DNA of 64,000 nucleotides from CAINVV01 sp963663675 (GCA_963663675.1 OY760498.1:3596001-3660000), one strand, 5' to 3'; counted from the stretch's first letter, positions 35,468 to 45,303 are shown. Notes: generated from the letters alone by a model not told the origin. Program-made: numbers and translations.

Positions 35468-37843
35468 ATGGAGAATTTCTCACTGAAAAGAATGTTCAGC
35501 TTCTTGTTGATTTTACTTTGGGGTAACCTGATTACTCAAGCCTTTGGCGCCAAGGGTAACCTACCGGCTGACAAGGAGGATCTGACACATTATGTCGACC
35601 CATTGATCGGCACCGCACATTGCAGATGGTTCCATTTCGCGCCTGGTGCAAATCCTTTCGGCATGGCAAAACCCGGACCATCTACCAATGGCCACCTTGG
35701 AAACCGCAGCGGTTGGCAGGCAGTAGGTTATGACTTCAGACATACTTCAATTGAAGGTTTTCCAAATTTCCATGAGAACCAGATTGGAGGTATAGTCTTT
35801 ATGCCAACTACCGGTAAACTTGTCACTGTTCCTGGAAGTTTAGATTCAACTGGATCAGGGTACCGCTCATCATTTGAGAAAAAGGACGAGATCATTCATC
35901 CAGGATATTATTCCGTCCTTCTAAAGGATTATGGAATAAAAGCTGAAGTAACATCTACCAAACGGGTAAGTTATCACCGTTACACATTCCCGCAAAGCAA
36001 TCAGTCCAACATTTTGTTCGATATTGGGAATAAGCAGGGGGAGAGTGGCGATGTGAAAGATGCAAAGGTTAAAATTACGGGCAATGGCCTTGTCGAAGGT
36101 TATGTTGAAACCACTCCTGCCTATGTAAACAAATACCAGGCAGGGTCGAGCGTTATCATGTATTTCTCTGCCGAAATTGATAAAAAGCCAACTTCATTCG
36201 GTATATTTCACGGCTCCAAAATTGAACCAGGAATAAAAGAAGCATCCGGTGTTGGTGCCGGACTTTATCTGACCTTTGGTACTAAATACAACGAGAGTAT
36301 CGTGATAAAAGCAGGACTTTCCTATACTTCAGTTGAAAATGCCCGCCAAAACCTTTTAAAAGAGGCATCTGAATTAAGTTTTGATCAAGCCAGGGAAATG
36401 ACTAACAAATCCTGGAATTCCCTGCTCGGAAGAATCTGTATCGAAGGGAAAATCCATAGCGACAAAGTCAAGTTTTATACAGGTCTCTATCATGCTTTGC
36501 TTGGCCGCGGACTGGCAAGCGATGTTAACGGAGCATACCCCAAAAATAACGGCACGACAGGACAAATCCCTCTTGATTCAGCAGGTAAACCCATCCACAA
36601 TCTTTACAATACTGATGCAATTTGGGGGACACAATGGAACCTCATTCAGTTATGGGCCCTTGTATACCCGGAATATTTATCCGATTTTATTCAAAGTCAT
36701 TTGCTTGTCTATAAGGATGCTGGGTGGCTGGGCGACGGAATCGCCACAAGCAAATTTATTTCAGGAGTCGGAACCAACCAGGTACCTCTGGCAATCGTTG
36801 CAGCGTATATGTGCGGCATCAGGGATTTTGACATCCAGGAAGGATACCGGGCTTCCCTGAAAAATGAAATAACTTCTGAAAACCGGATTATGGGTGCCGG
36901 CAAAATGGATGTCGGCCAGTTTGTAAAGTTCGGCTATGTACCCTATGTAAAAAAGATGAACACTTTCTCCGAATTGTGGAAGTTTTCCTGTTCTCATACG
37001 CTGGAATATTCATATTCCTCCTATGCAGTGGCCCAGCTCGCCAGGAGTATCGGAAAGAAAACTGACTATAAAATGTTGATGGATCTTTCAAAGGGATGGG
37101 AAAAAATCTTTAATCCCAAAATCAGACTAATGTGGCCAAAGCTGGAAAATGGAGCGTTTCTTGAGGATTTTGATCCGAAAGAGGCTTTTAACGGATTCCA
37201 GGAAGGGAATGCCTATCAGTATACTTTTTATGTGCCGCACGATCCGAATGGAATTATTGCCAAAGTTGGAAAGGCCGAATTCAATAATCGCCTGGACAGT
37301 ACATTTATTGTCTCTGAAAAGGATCTTTTTGGAGGAGGAGAAGTAATTGATGCTTTTGCAGGCATCAATAAACTTTACAATCACGGAAACCAGCCCTGTT
37401 TGCATTACTCCTGGTTGTTCAATTTTTCGGGCATACCTTCAAAAACCCAAAAATGGGTAAGAGCAATTTGTAACAACTTCTACGGTACGGAGGGCATCCA
37501 TGGTTACGGTTATGGCCAGGATGAAGACCAGGGACAACTGGGTGGATGGTATGTAATGGCCGGAATTGGACTATTTGATGTAAAAGGGCTGATAACCAAA
37601 GATTCCAGGTTCGGAATCAGCAGTCCTCTTTTTGACAAAATCACAATTTACCTGAACAATAAATATTATCAGGGTGATAAATTTGTCATTGAAACAGTGA
37701 ATAACACTCCGGAGAATTTTTATATCCAGTCAATGGCTGTTAACGGGAAAAAACTCACTGAAACTTTTGTGCCTTTTTCCACAATTGTGGCTGGAGGCAA
37801 AATGACCCTAAAACTGGGAGGTGTTCCCAAAAATAACTATTGA
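35468..37843 (+). CDS. Secreted GH92 alpha-mannosidase
   Basis: A calcium-dependent inverting exo-alpha-mannosidase family acting on N-glycans and related mannosides. The start at 35468 (MENFSLKRM) precedes the signal peptide; the in-frame ATG at 35417 adds 17 residues. The N-terminal beta-sandwich begins YVDPLIGTAHC, the usual family start, and has a FAPGANPFGM segment. The (alpha/alpha)6 barrel shows WGTQWNLIQLW, the catalytic Glu region FQEGNAYQYTFYVPHD and the C-terminal GQDEDQGQLGGWYVM motif, the family's GNDDxGxxSAWYV variant. About 790 residues, normal length. Ala-Gly replacement and QDED in place of NDD are unusual and may alter calcium or substrate binding. Confidence 0.92.
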   Translation: MENFSLKRMFSFLLILLWGNLITQAFGAKGNLPADKEDLTHYVDPLIGTAHCRWFHFAPGANPFGMAKPGPSTNGHLGNRSGWQAVGYDFRHTSIEGFPNFHENQIGGIVFMPTTGKLVTVPGSLDSTGSGYRSSFEKKDEIIHPGYYSVLLKDYGIKAEVTSTKRVSYHRYTFPQSNQSNILFDIGNKQGESGDVKDAKVKITGNGLVEGYVETTPAYVNKYQAGSSVIMYFSAEIDKKPTSFGIFHGSKIEPGIKEASGVGAGLYLTFGTKYNESIVIKAGLSYTSVENARQNLLKEASELSFDQAREMTNKSWNSLLGRICIEGKIHSDKVKFYTGLYHALLGRGLASDVNGAYPKNNGTTGQIPLDSAGKPIHNLYNTDAIWGTQWNLIQLWALVYPEYLSDFIQSHLLVYKDAGWLGDGIATSKFISGVGTNQVPLAIVAAYMCGIRDFDIQEGYRASLKNEITSENRIMGAGKMDVGQFVKFGYVPYVKKMNTFSELWKFSCSHTLEYSYSSYAVAQLARSIGKKTDYKMLMDLSKGWEKIFNPKIRLMWPKLENGAFLEDFDPKEAFNGFQEGNAYQYTFYVPHDPNGIIAKVGKAEFNNRLDSTFIVSEKDLFGGGEVIDAFAGINKLYNHGNQPCLHYSWLFNFSGIPSKTQKWVRAICNNFYGTEGIHGYGYGQDEDQGQLGGWYVMAGIGLFDVKGLITKDSRFGISSPLFDKITIYLNNKYYQGDKFVIETVNNTPENFYIQSMAVNGKKLTETFVPFSTIVAGGKMTLKLGGVPKNNY

Positions 37844-37881
37844 GTACTCTGCCAGGAATTAAAAAATATATTTTCAGAGTA

Positions 37882-40080
37882 TTACCACTCGAATTCGACA
37901 TTAACGCCATCCGGACTATTTTCAAAACTGATAAAGGAAGTTTTACTACTGGCATCCCATTCAGTTTGAATTGCTGACAATTGTTGTCCGTTTGAATCTG
38001 TAACCAGGATCTTCAAAGGTGCCGCAGGAAGAAGTATCCTCATAGCGTTGGTGGTATTTACAGGACTTTTTGCCGTAAACGAATATTTCTTTTCCCCGGT
38101 TACCTCATTATTTATTCTGGCAGCTCCTGCCAGGACCTGAGGCCTTTTAGGATCAGGTACACGACCGACATTGTAAAGAAATGCCTGTTCTCCCGGCATT
38201 ACGGTTTTTTCTGTCAAAACCGGGAGTTTCGGGTCGAAAAGATCAATCAGGCAGCCTTTCAGTGTGTAAGGGTTTTTATCGGCACTTTCATCAAGAACTG
38301 AGATGAGTTCGAAAGGCCCCCGGTTCAGGTAAAAATAGTTTTTGATGACTAATTCTCCCGATTTGGCATTTTGCTCATAAAGTTGTTTTACCCTCGCTAA
38401 AAAATTATTGTCTGAATCCGCTGTGAGGACAAATTCCTTTGGATCCTGTCGCGTGACAAAGACACTTCCTTTTCCATAACGGAATTCACCTTCTTTCGTA
38501 TTGCGTTTCATATCAAGTAATTCAAACAAATGTTCGGAAGGGGCCTGGTATTTTTTGCCACCGCTGTTCCACCACTCTTTAACGGACTGGAACGGATCAT
38601 TATCCCGGCCGCAATAATACAATACACCTCCATTCTTTACCCACTGCGCAATATGCCTGTGGGCATCAGGATCAAGTGGTTTCATATTCGAATAGGACAT
38701 CAGCAGAACTTTGGTATCTTTCCAGGTATCCGGATAGGACACGTTTTCGATGTGCAGTATCTTTACAGGTATTCCCCTTTTTAGCAGTGGTAACGTTAAT
38801 CCGTAGAAGTTTGACAACTGGGGATCTTCATAATCTTTGTGTGTAGGGAAACGCTGAAACATCATGGAATTGCCCATCAGGACGCTGATACCAGCAGAAC
38901 CGTTTAAATGGTTGTCAGACAATGGCATCTGATTCAGCGAATTAACCATTACCTGCATCTGGGTTGAATAATAGCGGGGTATTGATTCTTTTTCCTGGCT
39001 GTTTGGTTTCCTGTACAATCCCTGGTAAATTCTGTCGGGCCATGGCATCACCTCATAATCGGCAATCATGGGGTACAACAACTGAGCGGTAAAGGTAGCC
39101 TGGTAATTCTTTTTGTAGTCGCCCCAGTCGCGCGGCCAGTCTTCAATGGGATCGGTAAGAAAAAACATCTTTCTCCCGGTCGGAGCAGTCATTGATTCCA
39201 TGGATCCATATTCAAGAAACGCATTTTCAAATACACGTTCCTTCATGACTCCGTTATAATAGGTTGGCTCCCTTGATGTTCCCGTCCATACCTGGGCGAT
39301 GTATCCGTCAACGCAAGGCAGTGAAGCCAGGCTGGCTTCCGGGCTCACGATCTTCCATGAAGAATAATTGACCAGTGAATGAGTCGGCACATAACACCTG
39401 ACATTCATCCCTTTACTTCTGCCATATTCTTTTGCATAGGTAAAAACTGCATTAAGCGCGTTATAATACAACTGGTATTTCAATTTACTGGAGAGGTAAG
39501 TATTTTCGGGAGATTCGTGCTGTGGCCGCCAGGGGAAGTGGTAATATTTCTGCCATTCCTCCTTGAATGCACTGCTGTACCCTGCACGGGCCCAAAACTC
39601 AGGCTCTTCAAGGTAAATGGCATCTATTCCCGCATCAATAACCCGTTTAATATGCTTTTCGTTCATATATTTAATGAACGAAGCAGTGGGAACCAGGTAA
39701 GGAATCAGTTTCCCATGCCAGATCGTGTCGCCTTTGGCCGTCACCTGACCTTCATTAAGGTGGTTGATACCATCCCATTGCCCTGTGAAGTAATCCTTGT
39801 AATCACCCCATGCAATTCCGGTCATGAAATGAACAGTGTAACCACGATCCCGCCAGGATTGTACACGTTGTTCAAATGTCATCCCCGGCCTGTCCGTAGC
39901 TCCATATACGATGGCTACATCAGACCTGACATCCGTTGCAGGTTTCCATTGCCCACTGGTCTGGAAAACCGTTTTTTCCTTTATGCCCGTTGCAGCGGCA
40001 TGTGCTTTCGGCTGAGAAAAAGAATTTTGTGATAACAGCGTGCAGGCTACCAGCAAAAGAAAAAAGACTTTGTTCGTCAT
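37882..40080 (-). CDS. Secreted TIM-barrel protein with GATase-like domain, family unassigned
   Basis: A 732-residue exported protein: signal peptide (to about residue 22, NSFSQ), then a region with alternating strands and helices like a (beta/alpha)8 barrel (about 55-370) including DAIYLEEPEFWARAG, where the paired glutamates suggest a glycosidase acid/base. A Rossmann- or trimerisation-like domain follows (about 400-510; VLLMSYSNMKPLD, then HIAQWVKNGGVLYYCG), as in GH42-type enzymes, and a beta-sandwich tail. I cannot place it in a named GH family. Its neighbours are GH92 and GH43 genes, so it probably hydrolyses a glycan. It converges with GH92, 38 bases apart. Confidence 0.6.
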   Translation of the reverse strand: MTNKVFFLLLVACTLLSQNSFSQPKAHAAATGIKEKTVFQTSGQWKPATDVRSDVAIVYGATDRPGMTFEQRVQSWRDRGYTVHFMTGIAWGDYKDYFTGQWDGINHLNEGQVTAKGDTIWHGKLIPYLVPTASFIKYMNEKHIKRVIDAGIDAIYLEEPEFWARAGYSSAFKEEWQKYYHFPWRPQHESPENTYLSSKLKYQLYYNALNAVFTYAKEYGRSKGMNVRCYVPTHSLVNYSSWKIVSPEASLASLPCVDGYIAQVWTGTSREPTYYNGVMKERVFENAFLEYGSMESMTAPTGRKMFFLTDPIEDWPRDWGDYKKNYQATFTAQLLYPMIADYEVMPWPDRIYQGLYRKPNSQEKESIPRYYSTQMQVMVNSLNQMPLSDNHLNGSAGISVLMGNSMMFQRFPTHKDYEDPQLSNFYGLTLPLLKRGIPVKILHIENVSYPDTWKDTKVLLMSYSNMKPLDPDAHRHIAQWVKNGGVLYYCGRDNDPFQSVKEWWNSGGKKYQAPSEHLFELLDMKRNTKEGEFRYGKGSVFVTRQDPKEFVLTADSDNNFLARVKQLYEQNAKSGELVIKNYFYLNRGPFELISVLDESADKNPYTLKGCLIDLFDPKLPVLTEKTVMPGEQAFLYNVGRVPDPKRPQVLAGAARINNEVTGEKKYSFTAKSPVNTTNAMRILLPAAPLKILVTDSNGQQLSAIQTEWDASSKTSFISFENSPDGVNVEFEW

Positions 40081-40394
40081 CTGATGAAGTTTTTATTGTT
40101 GATTCAGCATCCAAAATTATTGTATATTTCTGATTTTCAAGGCTATTAAAAATAGCAGTTTATCACCAACTAAAAGTATGAATTCTTTCGGAATTTATCT
40201 TCAATACCCAGTCCATCCGGCTTCAGGTCGCATTTACATGGAACATTCAGAAAAATAGAAAATTTCAAAAAGGATTATTTCCTGATAATTATTAAATTGA
40301 GAACGAAAATGTTAAATCAAATATACGGTCAACTTTTCGTATTCGATATTATAATTTATTGATTTGTAGTTACTTATATAAAAAATTATAAAAG
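40081..40394. other. Divergent promoter region
   Basis: About 310 bases of A+T-rich DNA between the divergent TIM-barrel and GH43 genes. It must hold both promoters; no clear operator or remnant is seen. Confidence 0.5.
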
Positions 40395-41468
40395 ATGTCA
40401 ATTTTAAGACCTTTTTTTCTTTTTTGCTTCCTGTTTACCTTCGTTTATACAGGTAAGTGCCGGGAGAAAGAGGCTGTAGCTACACAGTCTTTTCCAGGAA
40501 CTTTTACCAATCCGGTATGGGATGGTGCCGATCCATGGATGGTGAAGCACAAGGGTGAGTACATTTATTGCTGTTCTTCCAAAAATTCAATTTTAGTATC
40601 CAGGTCTTCAAAAATGACCGAAAAAGGTGAAATAAAAGTAATCTGGAAGGCGCCTGCTGTCGGTTGGAACCGATCCTGTGTCTGGGCTCCTGAGATTCAC
40701 TTCATCAAAGGCAGGTGGTATGTTTATTATGCTGCAGGTGAATCTGGTCCGCCATTTATTCATCAGCGAACCGGAGTCCTCCGGTCAAAAACAGAAAATG
40801 TTTTCAGCGAATATGAAGATATGGGTGTTCTATATACCGGGGATAATCCAGGGAACCCCTCCTCAAATATCTGGGCCATTGACATGACCGTTTTTGAACA
40901 TCATGGAAAACTTTATACTGTCTGGTCCGGATGGATTAAACAGGAAAACACTGATGCGACTCCGCAGCATTTATATATCTCCGAAATGAAAAATCCTTAC
41001 ACCCTGAAAGGGCTCAGGGTCAAACTTTCATCTCCTGTTGAGGGCTGGGAAACAGGTGGTCCGTTAAACCTGAATGAAGGTCCGGAAATACTGAAAAACG
41101 GGGACAATGTATTTGTCGTTTATTCGTGCCGCGAATCATGGCTCGCTGAATACCGGCTGGGAATGCTTCAGCTGATCAATCCTGACGGAGACCTGACCGA
41201 TCCGGCAAACTGGAAAAAGATCGGACCAGTGTTCCAGGGATCATCGAAAGTCTTCGGTACCGGTCATTGCTCATTTGTGAAATCTCCTGACAATACAGAA
41301 GACTGGATCATCTATCATTCTAAGAAAAGCACCAAACCCGGTTGGGAGCGGGATGTGCGAATGCAACCCTTTCGTTGGAATCCTGATGGAACGCCCTTTT
41401 TCGGAGCACCTGTTCCGGCTGGAGTAAAGCTCAATCTTCCGGCAGGGGAGAAGGATGAGAAAAGTTGA
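40395..41468 (+). CDS. Secreted GH43-type glycosidase
   Basis: A five-bladed beta-propeller hydrolase of the GH43 group, whose members remove arabinose, xylose or galactose. A signal peptide covers residues 6-19. The three expected carboxylates are visible: general base Asp46 in WDGADPW, pKa-setting Asp in IWAIDMTVFEH, and acid Glu in LNEGPEIL. CVWAPEIHFIKGRWYVYY is a family hallmark. 357 residues, one catalytic domain and no binding module. Its stop and that of the convergent DUF4838-like gene lie within arms of a long inverted repeat. Substrate unknown. Confidence 0.88.
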   Translation: MSILRPFFLFCFLFTFVYTGKCREKEAVATQSFPGTFTNPVWDGADPWMVKHKGEYIYCCSSKNSILVSRSSKMTEKGEIKVIWKAPAVGWNRSCVWAPEIHFIKGRWYVYYAAGESGPPFIHQRTGVLRSKTENVFSEYEDMGVLYTGDNPGNPSSNIWAIDMTVFEHHGKLYTVWSGWIKQENTDATPQHLYISEMKNPYTLKGLRVKLSSPVEGWETGGPLNLNEGPEILKNGDNVFVVYSCRESWLAEYRLGMLQLINPDGDLTDPANWKKIGPVFQGSSKVFGTGHCSFVKSPDNTEDWIIYHSKKSTKPGWERDVRMQPFRWNPDGTPFFGAPVPAGVKLNLPAGEKDEKS

Positions 41469-41594
41469 AATAGAATGAATTAAGGGGGAATAAGTTGTAA
41501 AAATTAGAAATAAATGGAAATAATTAGGATTGCAGCAATTTCAACCTATTTTTATCTTTTTCTGTTTCTATTTATATTTTTTTGCATTTCAACT
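41463..41594. other. Convergent gene-end region with long-range inverted repeat
   Basis: AGTTGAAAT (41463-41471) and ATTTCAACT (41586-41594) flank a strongly asymmetric purine-then-pyrimidine stretch (GGAAATAATTAGG, then CCTATTTTTATC) that can fold back imperfectly. It may act as a shared terminator for the two convergent genes. Confidence 0.35.
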
Positions 41595-44256
41595 ATTTCT
41601 TTTTCTTCATCAGCCATACCTCAGAAACGATCGTCCCCCACCCTCCTGAATTTCTCCATTGCTCCACGCTTACCCGGTCACCATTTGCCACATCTGCCGA
41701 TTTCCTCAATGTGATGGTGAGTTCTCCGCCGGCAGTTGCCTTTGCAGGAATATCATAGGTAAAGAAGTCGCTCATCTGCAAAGGAAGTTCAACATCCTTA
41801 ACAAGAAGTATATCATTGGCATACACGGACTGACCTCTTTGGTTCATCCTGGATGAATAACGTTCCTGGTACCATGGACGAACAAAAGTAAACCGAATTT
41901 TATAGGTACCATTCTTATCCAGGTTACTGTAATGAAAAGTAACACCCTGTTTTTCATCCTGCGTGTAATGCATGGATCTTTGAGAGGGCCGGTTGCCCTC
42001 AGATAGCATTTGGGAAACATAAGGCTGACCGTGATCGTAAGGATAACCTGACACCAAATCAGGCGCCTTATTATACGTACCAAGATTGTCATAAAACCCT
42101 CCGGCTCCCGGATTATCATAATCAGTAATCATGGAAAGCAATTCCTGCCGGGATTTATTATCGGCTTTAAGCGATCTTTCAAGCTGACGTTTCAACCAAC
42201 CCAGCCCGATGAAATCATGTTTGAGATTAAATATTCCGTCATTTCTCTCGCCTGAGATCTTGTTGCTCTCTTCTCCAAGCCTCTCCGCTTCTTTCCGGAA
42301 TGCTTTCATTTCGTCAGTTTCTTTCAGGTCGAACCAGGTAAGCGCTTCCTGAACCATCCTATTAGTATCATTGACTTTAAGAGCCGCTGCAACATGATTT
42401 TCGATCCTGGACTGAAGCTGCAACTGCCGGGCAACGCTAAGTTGGGTATAACAATCCAGAGCTCCTTTTTGCATGTACATTCTCCACAACCAATCCTTTT
42501 CCAACATTTCTTTGGGGATCAATCTTCCGGCTTGCTTTACCAGGTCATAATAAGCTTTAATACCCTGTTTTTGAGGCAATGGGGTACCGGGTTGTTCTTC
42601 GATGTTTTCTTCAAGCAGAAAAAGTGCCCTGGCCATGAGGGGCGCTGCCGCAGGGCCAAACCAACTTTTGCAGTATTCGTCAACTACCTGGTCAAGGGTT
42701 GTCCGGGGCGACCAGAGCAATCGCTGCCACATCCACTGGTTGAAGTGGTCGTGATGACCGCTTGAATGCGTTATATCCCCGATCCCATAAGGCATCAGGT
42801 CATTAAAGACACGATAATAGTTCTTCGGACAGGCATAAAATGAAAGCCGGTTGTAAACCATTGTCAAGAACTGGTCAGGACGCCTTTCATAAATTTCATG
42901 GCTCCAGTGTGGCGGGTGATTTCCATCCTTGTCTGGCCGGGGATACATTTGTATGAAAGCGTGCTGGGCATACTTCCAGTGTGTTATTTCATTGTAATAG
43001 AGCAACTGTTGCTGAGGGGGGAGCTGATGAAGCAGTTCCTTGGGATAAAGGCCGTAGGGACCGTAGCCGGGGTACCTGAAAAGATCCATCCGGTGAGTCT
43101 GCCTGTGTCCAGGCTGCCAGGAAGTCGCATCTGAGCCGGGACCATAACCCCAGGCCCACAACCATTCCCTTGGTTTTTCCTGAAGATAGGCCAGAATGGC
43201 CAAATCGTCATTGTTGTCAAACTTCTGATTGGTAATGTAGACGCGGGTTTCCGGATGGTACTTGTGAATTCTTGCTGCCATTTCTTCGACCGTCCTGATA
43301 AAAGTCAGCCCATAAGGTTTGCACAAATCACACTCACATCCACCGCCGTCACCACCATAAAATTTCACCAGATCGAAAGACTGAGGAGTATTGAAATATT
43401 TCTCGCACTGATCAATCATATACTGCTTTGCAGCGGGAACAGAAAGGCAGACATAGCCTGTTCTGCCGATCGATTCCTTAGCCTCCCATTCTTCAGGAAT
43501 CTCTCCACCAGCAGAATTAGCGCCAAAATCGCCCTGCGTCATCAACCCGAAAGACTTTATAAAATCATAATCAGACCCATATCCTGTCGAAAAAATATTT
43601 GCCCCTGCAAGGGCATAATCCAGGTAGACCCGCTGTTTTTCTTTAATCGTCCAAGGTCGAACCTTTGCCAGGTTTAACGCTACCGAACTTTGCTGAACCT
43701 GGGTTCCCCTGATCTCAAATGCCGGGGCAGTCCTGATATTCACTTTGTCCGGCAATCGCATAACGCCATTATTTACAATTATTTGCCTCAGAAGCTCACC
43801 AACAGCATACAGGCATCCGCGATCATCAATCCCCGCTGCCACAACCAGGTTTTGATCTGCAGAATTAATTAACAGAAATCCTTCCGGTCCGGGTTCGAGA
43901 TCGGACAATGGAGGAATCCTGTTTTTGCTGAAATAGTCGCTTATCTCACCGAAGTTCCCTGGTTTCCCGAGCAATATGCACAATTTATCCTTTGCCGTCG
44001 CCGGATCAATACTTTTGGAAATAACCTGAACGTCCTCGATACCTGCCTCCTTTAGCCTGTCAGACAAAAGATTGGCAATATTCAGCTCTACGTTTCCTGC
44101 CTTGGCAGAATGTCGCACGACTACTCCTCTGTACGTATTCGCCAGCGTGATTACCGGGAAGAACAGCAATACATCAAAAAAAATGGCAACAAAAAAAATC
44201 CAATTTGATAAAGTGCTTTTAATGAAAGCCTTATGTCCATTTTCGGCAATTTTCAT
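41593..44256 (-). CDS. Secreted DUF4838-like glycosidase-related protein
   Basis: 887 residues. A hydrophobic N-terminal segment (about 18-39) is a signal or anchor. Residues about 42-165 form the small alpha/beta domain found before GH20 and GH67 catalytic domains (RGVVVRHSAK, then CILLGKPGN, then GIDDRGCLYAVGELLRQI). Then follows a barrel-like region typical of DUF4838 proteins (FEIRGTQVQQSS; a cysteine cluster in GGDGGGCECDLCKPYG; WLWAWGYGPG), a helical part, and a C-terminal beta-sandwich. No experimentally assigned activity is known to me for the class; glucuronidase- or hexosaminidase-like hydrolysis is inferred. The four-cysteine cluster could bind metal. Confidence 0.7.
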   Translation of the reverse strand: MKIAENGHKAFIKSTLSNWIFFVAIFFDVLLFFPVITLANTYRGVVVRHSAKAGNVELNIANLLSDRLKEAGIEDVQVISKSIDPATAKDKLCILLGKPGNFGEISDYFSKNRIPPLSDLEPGPEGFLLINSADQNLVVAAGIDDRGCLYAVGELLRQIIVNNGVMRLPDKVNIRTAPAFEIRGTQVQQSSVALNLAKVRPWTIKEKQRVYLDYALAGANIFSTGYGSDYDFIKSFGLMTQGDFGANSAGGEIPEEWEAKESIGRTGYVCLSVPAAKQYMIDQCEKYFNTPQSFDLVKFYGGDGGGCECDLCKPYGLTFIRTVEEMAARIHKYHPETRVYITNQKFDNNDDLAILAYLQEKPREWLWAWGYGPGSDATSWQPGHRQTHRMDLFRYPGYGPYGLYPKELLHQLPPQQQLLYYNEITHWKYAQHAFIQMYPRPDKDGNHPPHWSHEIYERRPDQFLTMVYNRLSFYACPKNYYRVFNDLMPYGIGDITHSSGHHDHFNQWMWQRLLWSPRTTLDQVVDEYCKSWFGPAAAPLMARALFLLEENIEEQPGTPLPQKQGIKAYYDLVKQAGRLIPKEMLEKDWLWRMYMQKGALDCYTQLSVARQLQLQSRIENHVAAALKVNDTNRMVQEALTWFDLKETDEMKAFRKEAERLGEESNKISGERNDGIFNLKHDFIGLGWLKRQLERSLKADNKSRQELLSMITDYDNPGAGGFYDNLGTYNKAPDLVSGYPYDHGQPYVSQMLSEGNRPSQRSMHYTQDEKQGVTFHYSNLDKNGTYKIRFTFVRPWYQERYSSRMNQRGQSVYANDILLVKDVELPLQMSDFFTYDIPAKATAGGELTITLRKSADVANGDRVSVEQWRNSGGWGTIVSEVWLMKKKK

Positions 44257-44389
44257 CTTAAGAAGTTATTAATTAGTCTGGTCCCAACACATCCGGGCAT
44301 CTGGCAAGACGAACAACATCATCATTGATATCCTGATATGTAATTTTAATAAAATTACAACAGATTATCGATTATCTGTTCATTGGTTT

Positions 44390-44815
44390 TTGAAGGCAAA
44401 TTATGTTCAGAACGATCCAAAGAGTCCGGCAGTTTATATCTCCTGGAATGATGCCCGTCAATTTGTTGAGAAATTGTCTGAACTAACCGGAAAGAATTTC
44501 CGGCTGCCTACCGAGGCTGAGTGGGAATATGCCTGCAGGGCAGGAACACAAACCCGCTTTTACTGGGGCGATGACCCAAAATACAGGGAGATGAACGACC
44601 ATGCCTGGTGGAGAGGCAACACAGTGATAACTAACAACAAATATGCAAGGAGAGCAGGAGCATTTCCGCCCAATCCATGGGGCCTTTATGATATGAGCGG
44701 CAATGTTTCAGAATGGTGCCAGGACTGGCACAACTATTATCCGGGAGGCCCGGCCAAGGATCCTCAGGGTCCGGCTTTTGCAGAACGCCGGGTATTACGC
44801 GGCGGAAGCTGGTGA
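44390..44815 (+). pseudogene. Formylglycine-generating-enzyme-like (SUMF1) domain fragment
   Basis: A fragment of the FGE-sulfatase domain superfamily, homologous from about 44405 (VYISWNDARQFVEKLSE) through RLPTEAEWEYACRAGT, NPWGLYDMSGNVSEWC and RVLRGGSW, ending in a TGA right after the tryptophan. The N-terminal third and the C-terminal FRNxxxPxxRxxxxGFR region are absent. The cysteine pair of active FGEs would lie in the lost part, so it cannot be judged whether the ancestor was a true sulfatase activator. At GGSW the sequence switches frame into a sialidase fragment, which marks a deletion join. Any product would not be a functional enzyme. Confidence 0.85.
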
Positions 44816-45303
44816 ATGAACTGTCGGATGAGAGCCAGGCCATCGAGCTGAATGACGGAACCCTGATGCTCAATATGCGCAGTAATATGGGTACAAGTTG
44901 TCGGGGAGTCGCCACCAGCAAGGACGGAGGCGATACCTGGTCTCCGGTTTATTGGGACTATTCGCTGAACGGATGTCCTTGCCAGGCATGCATTCTCCGA
45001 TACAGTTTCGCCCAAAGCGATGGAAAGGACCGCATCCTGTTTGCCAATCCTGACAACATCGGAGAACGCTTTGGTATACTGGACCGTACAAAACTCTCCG
45101 TTCGACTGAGCTATGATGAAGGCCAGACATGGCCGGTAAAAAAACTTATTCATGCAGGTCCCTCTTCCTATTCATCCATGGTTCGTCTTCCTGACGGTAC
45201 CATCTGTCTTCTATTCGAGGGAGGGGAAAAACACAGGCGGGAATGGATAAAGTTTGTCCGCCTTTCACTCGAGTGGCTGACAGACGGAAAGGACAAAATC
45301 TGA
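44807..45303 (+). pseudogene. Sialidase C-terminal fragment, joined to the FGE fragment
   Basis: In the frame that begins within the FGE GGSW codons, the sequence reads KLVNELSDESQAIEL and continues with DGTLMLNMRS, an Asp box SKDGGDTWS, QACILRYSF, and RLSYDEGQTW to a normal C-terminus at 45303. It corresponds to residues about 240-396 of the intact sialidase at 12802-13992 (NESQVTELSDGTLLMNMRS), but is clearly a different, more diverged copy. The first half of the propeller, including the first arginine and acid/base, is missing, so it is inactive. An open frame from 44713 covers it only by chance upstream. Confidence 0.85.

Noticed and set aside
44390..45303. A natural FGE-sialidase fusion protein
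   Set aside because: The two parts are in different frames, overlap at the join, and both lack their other halves.
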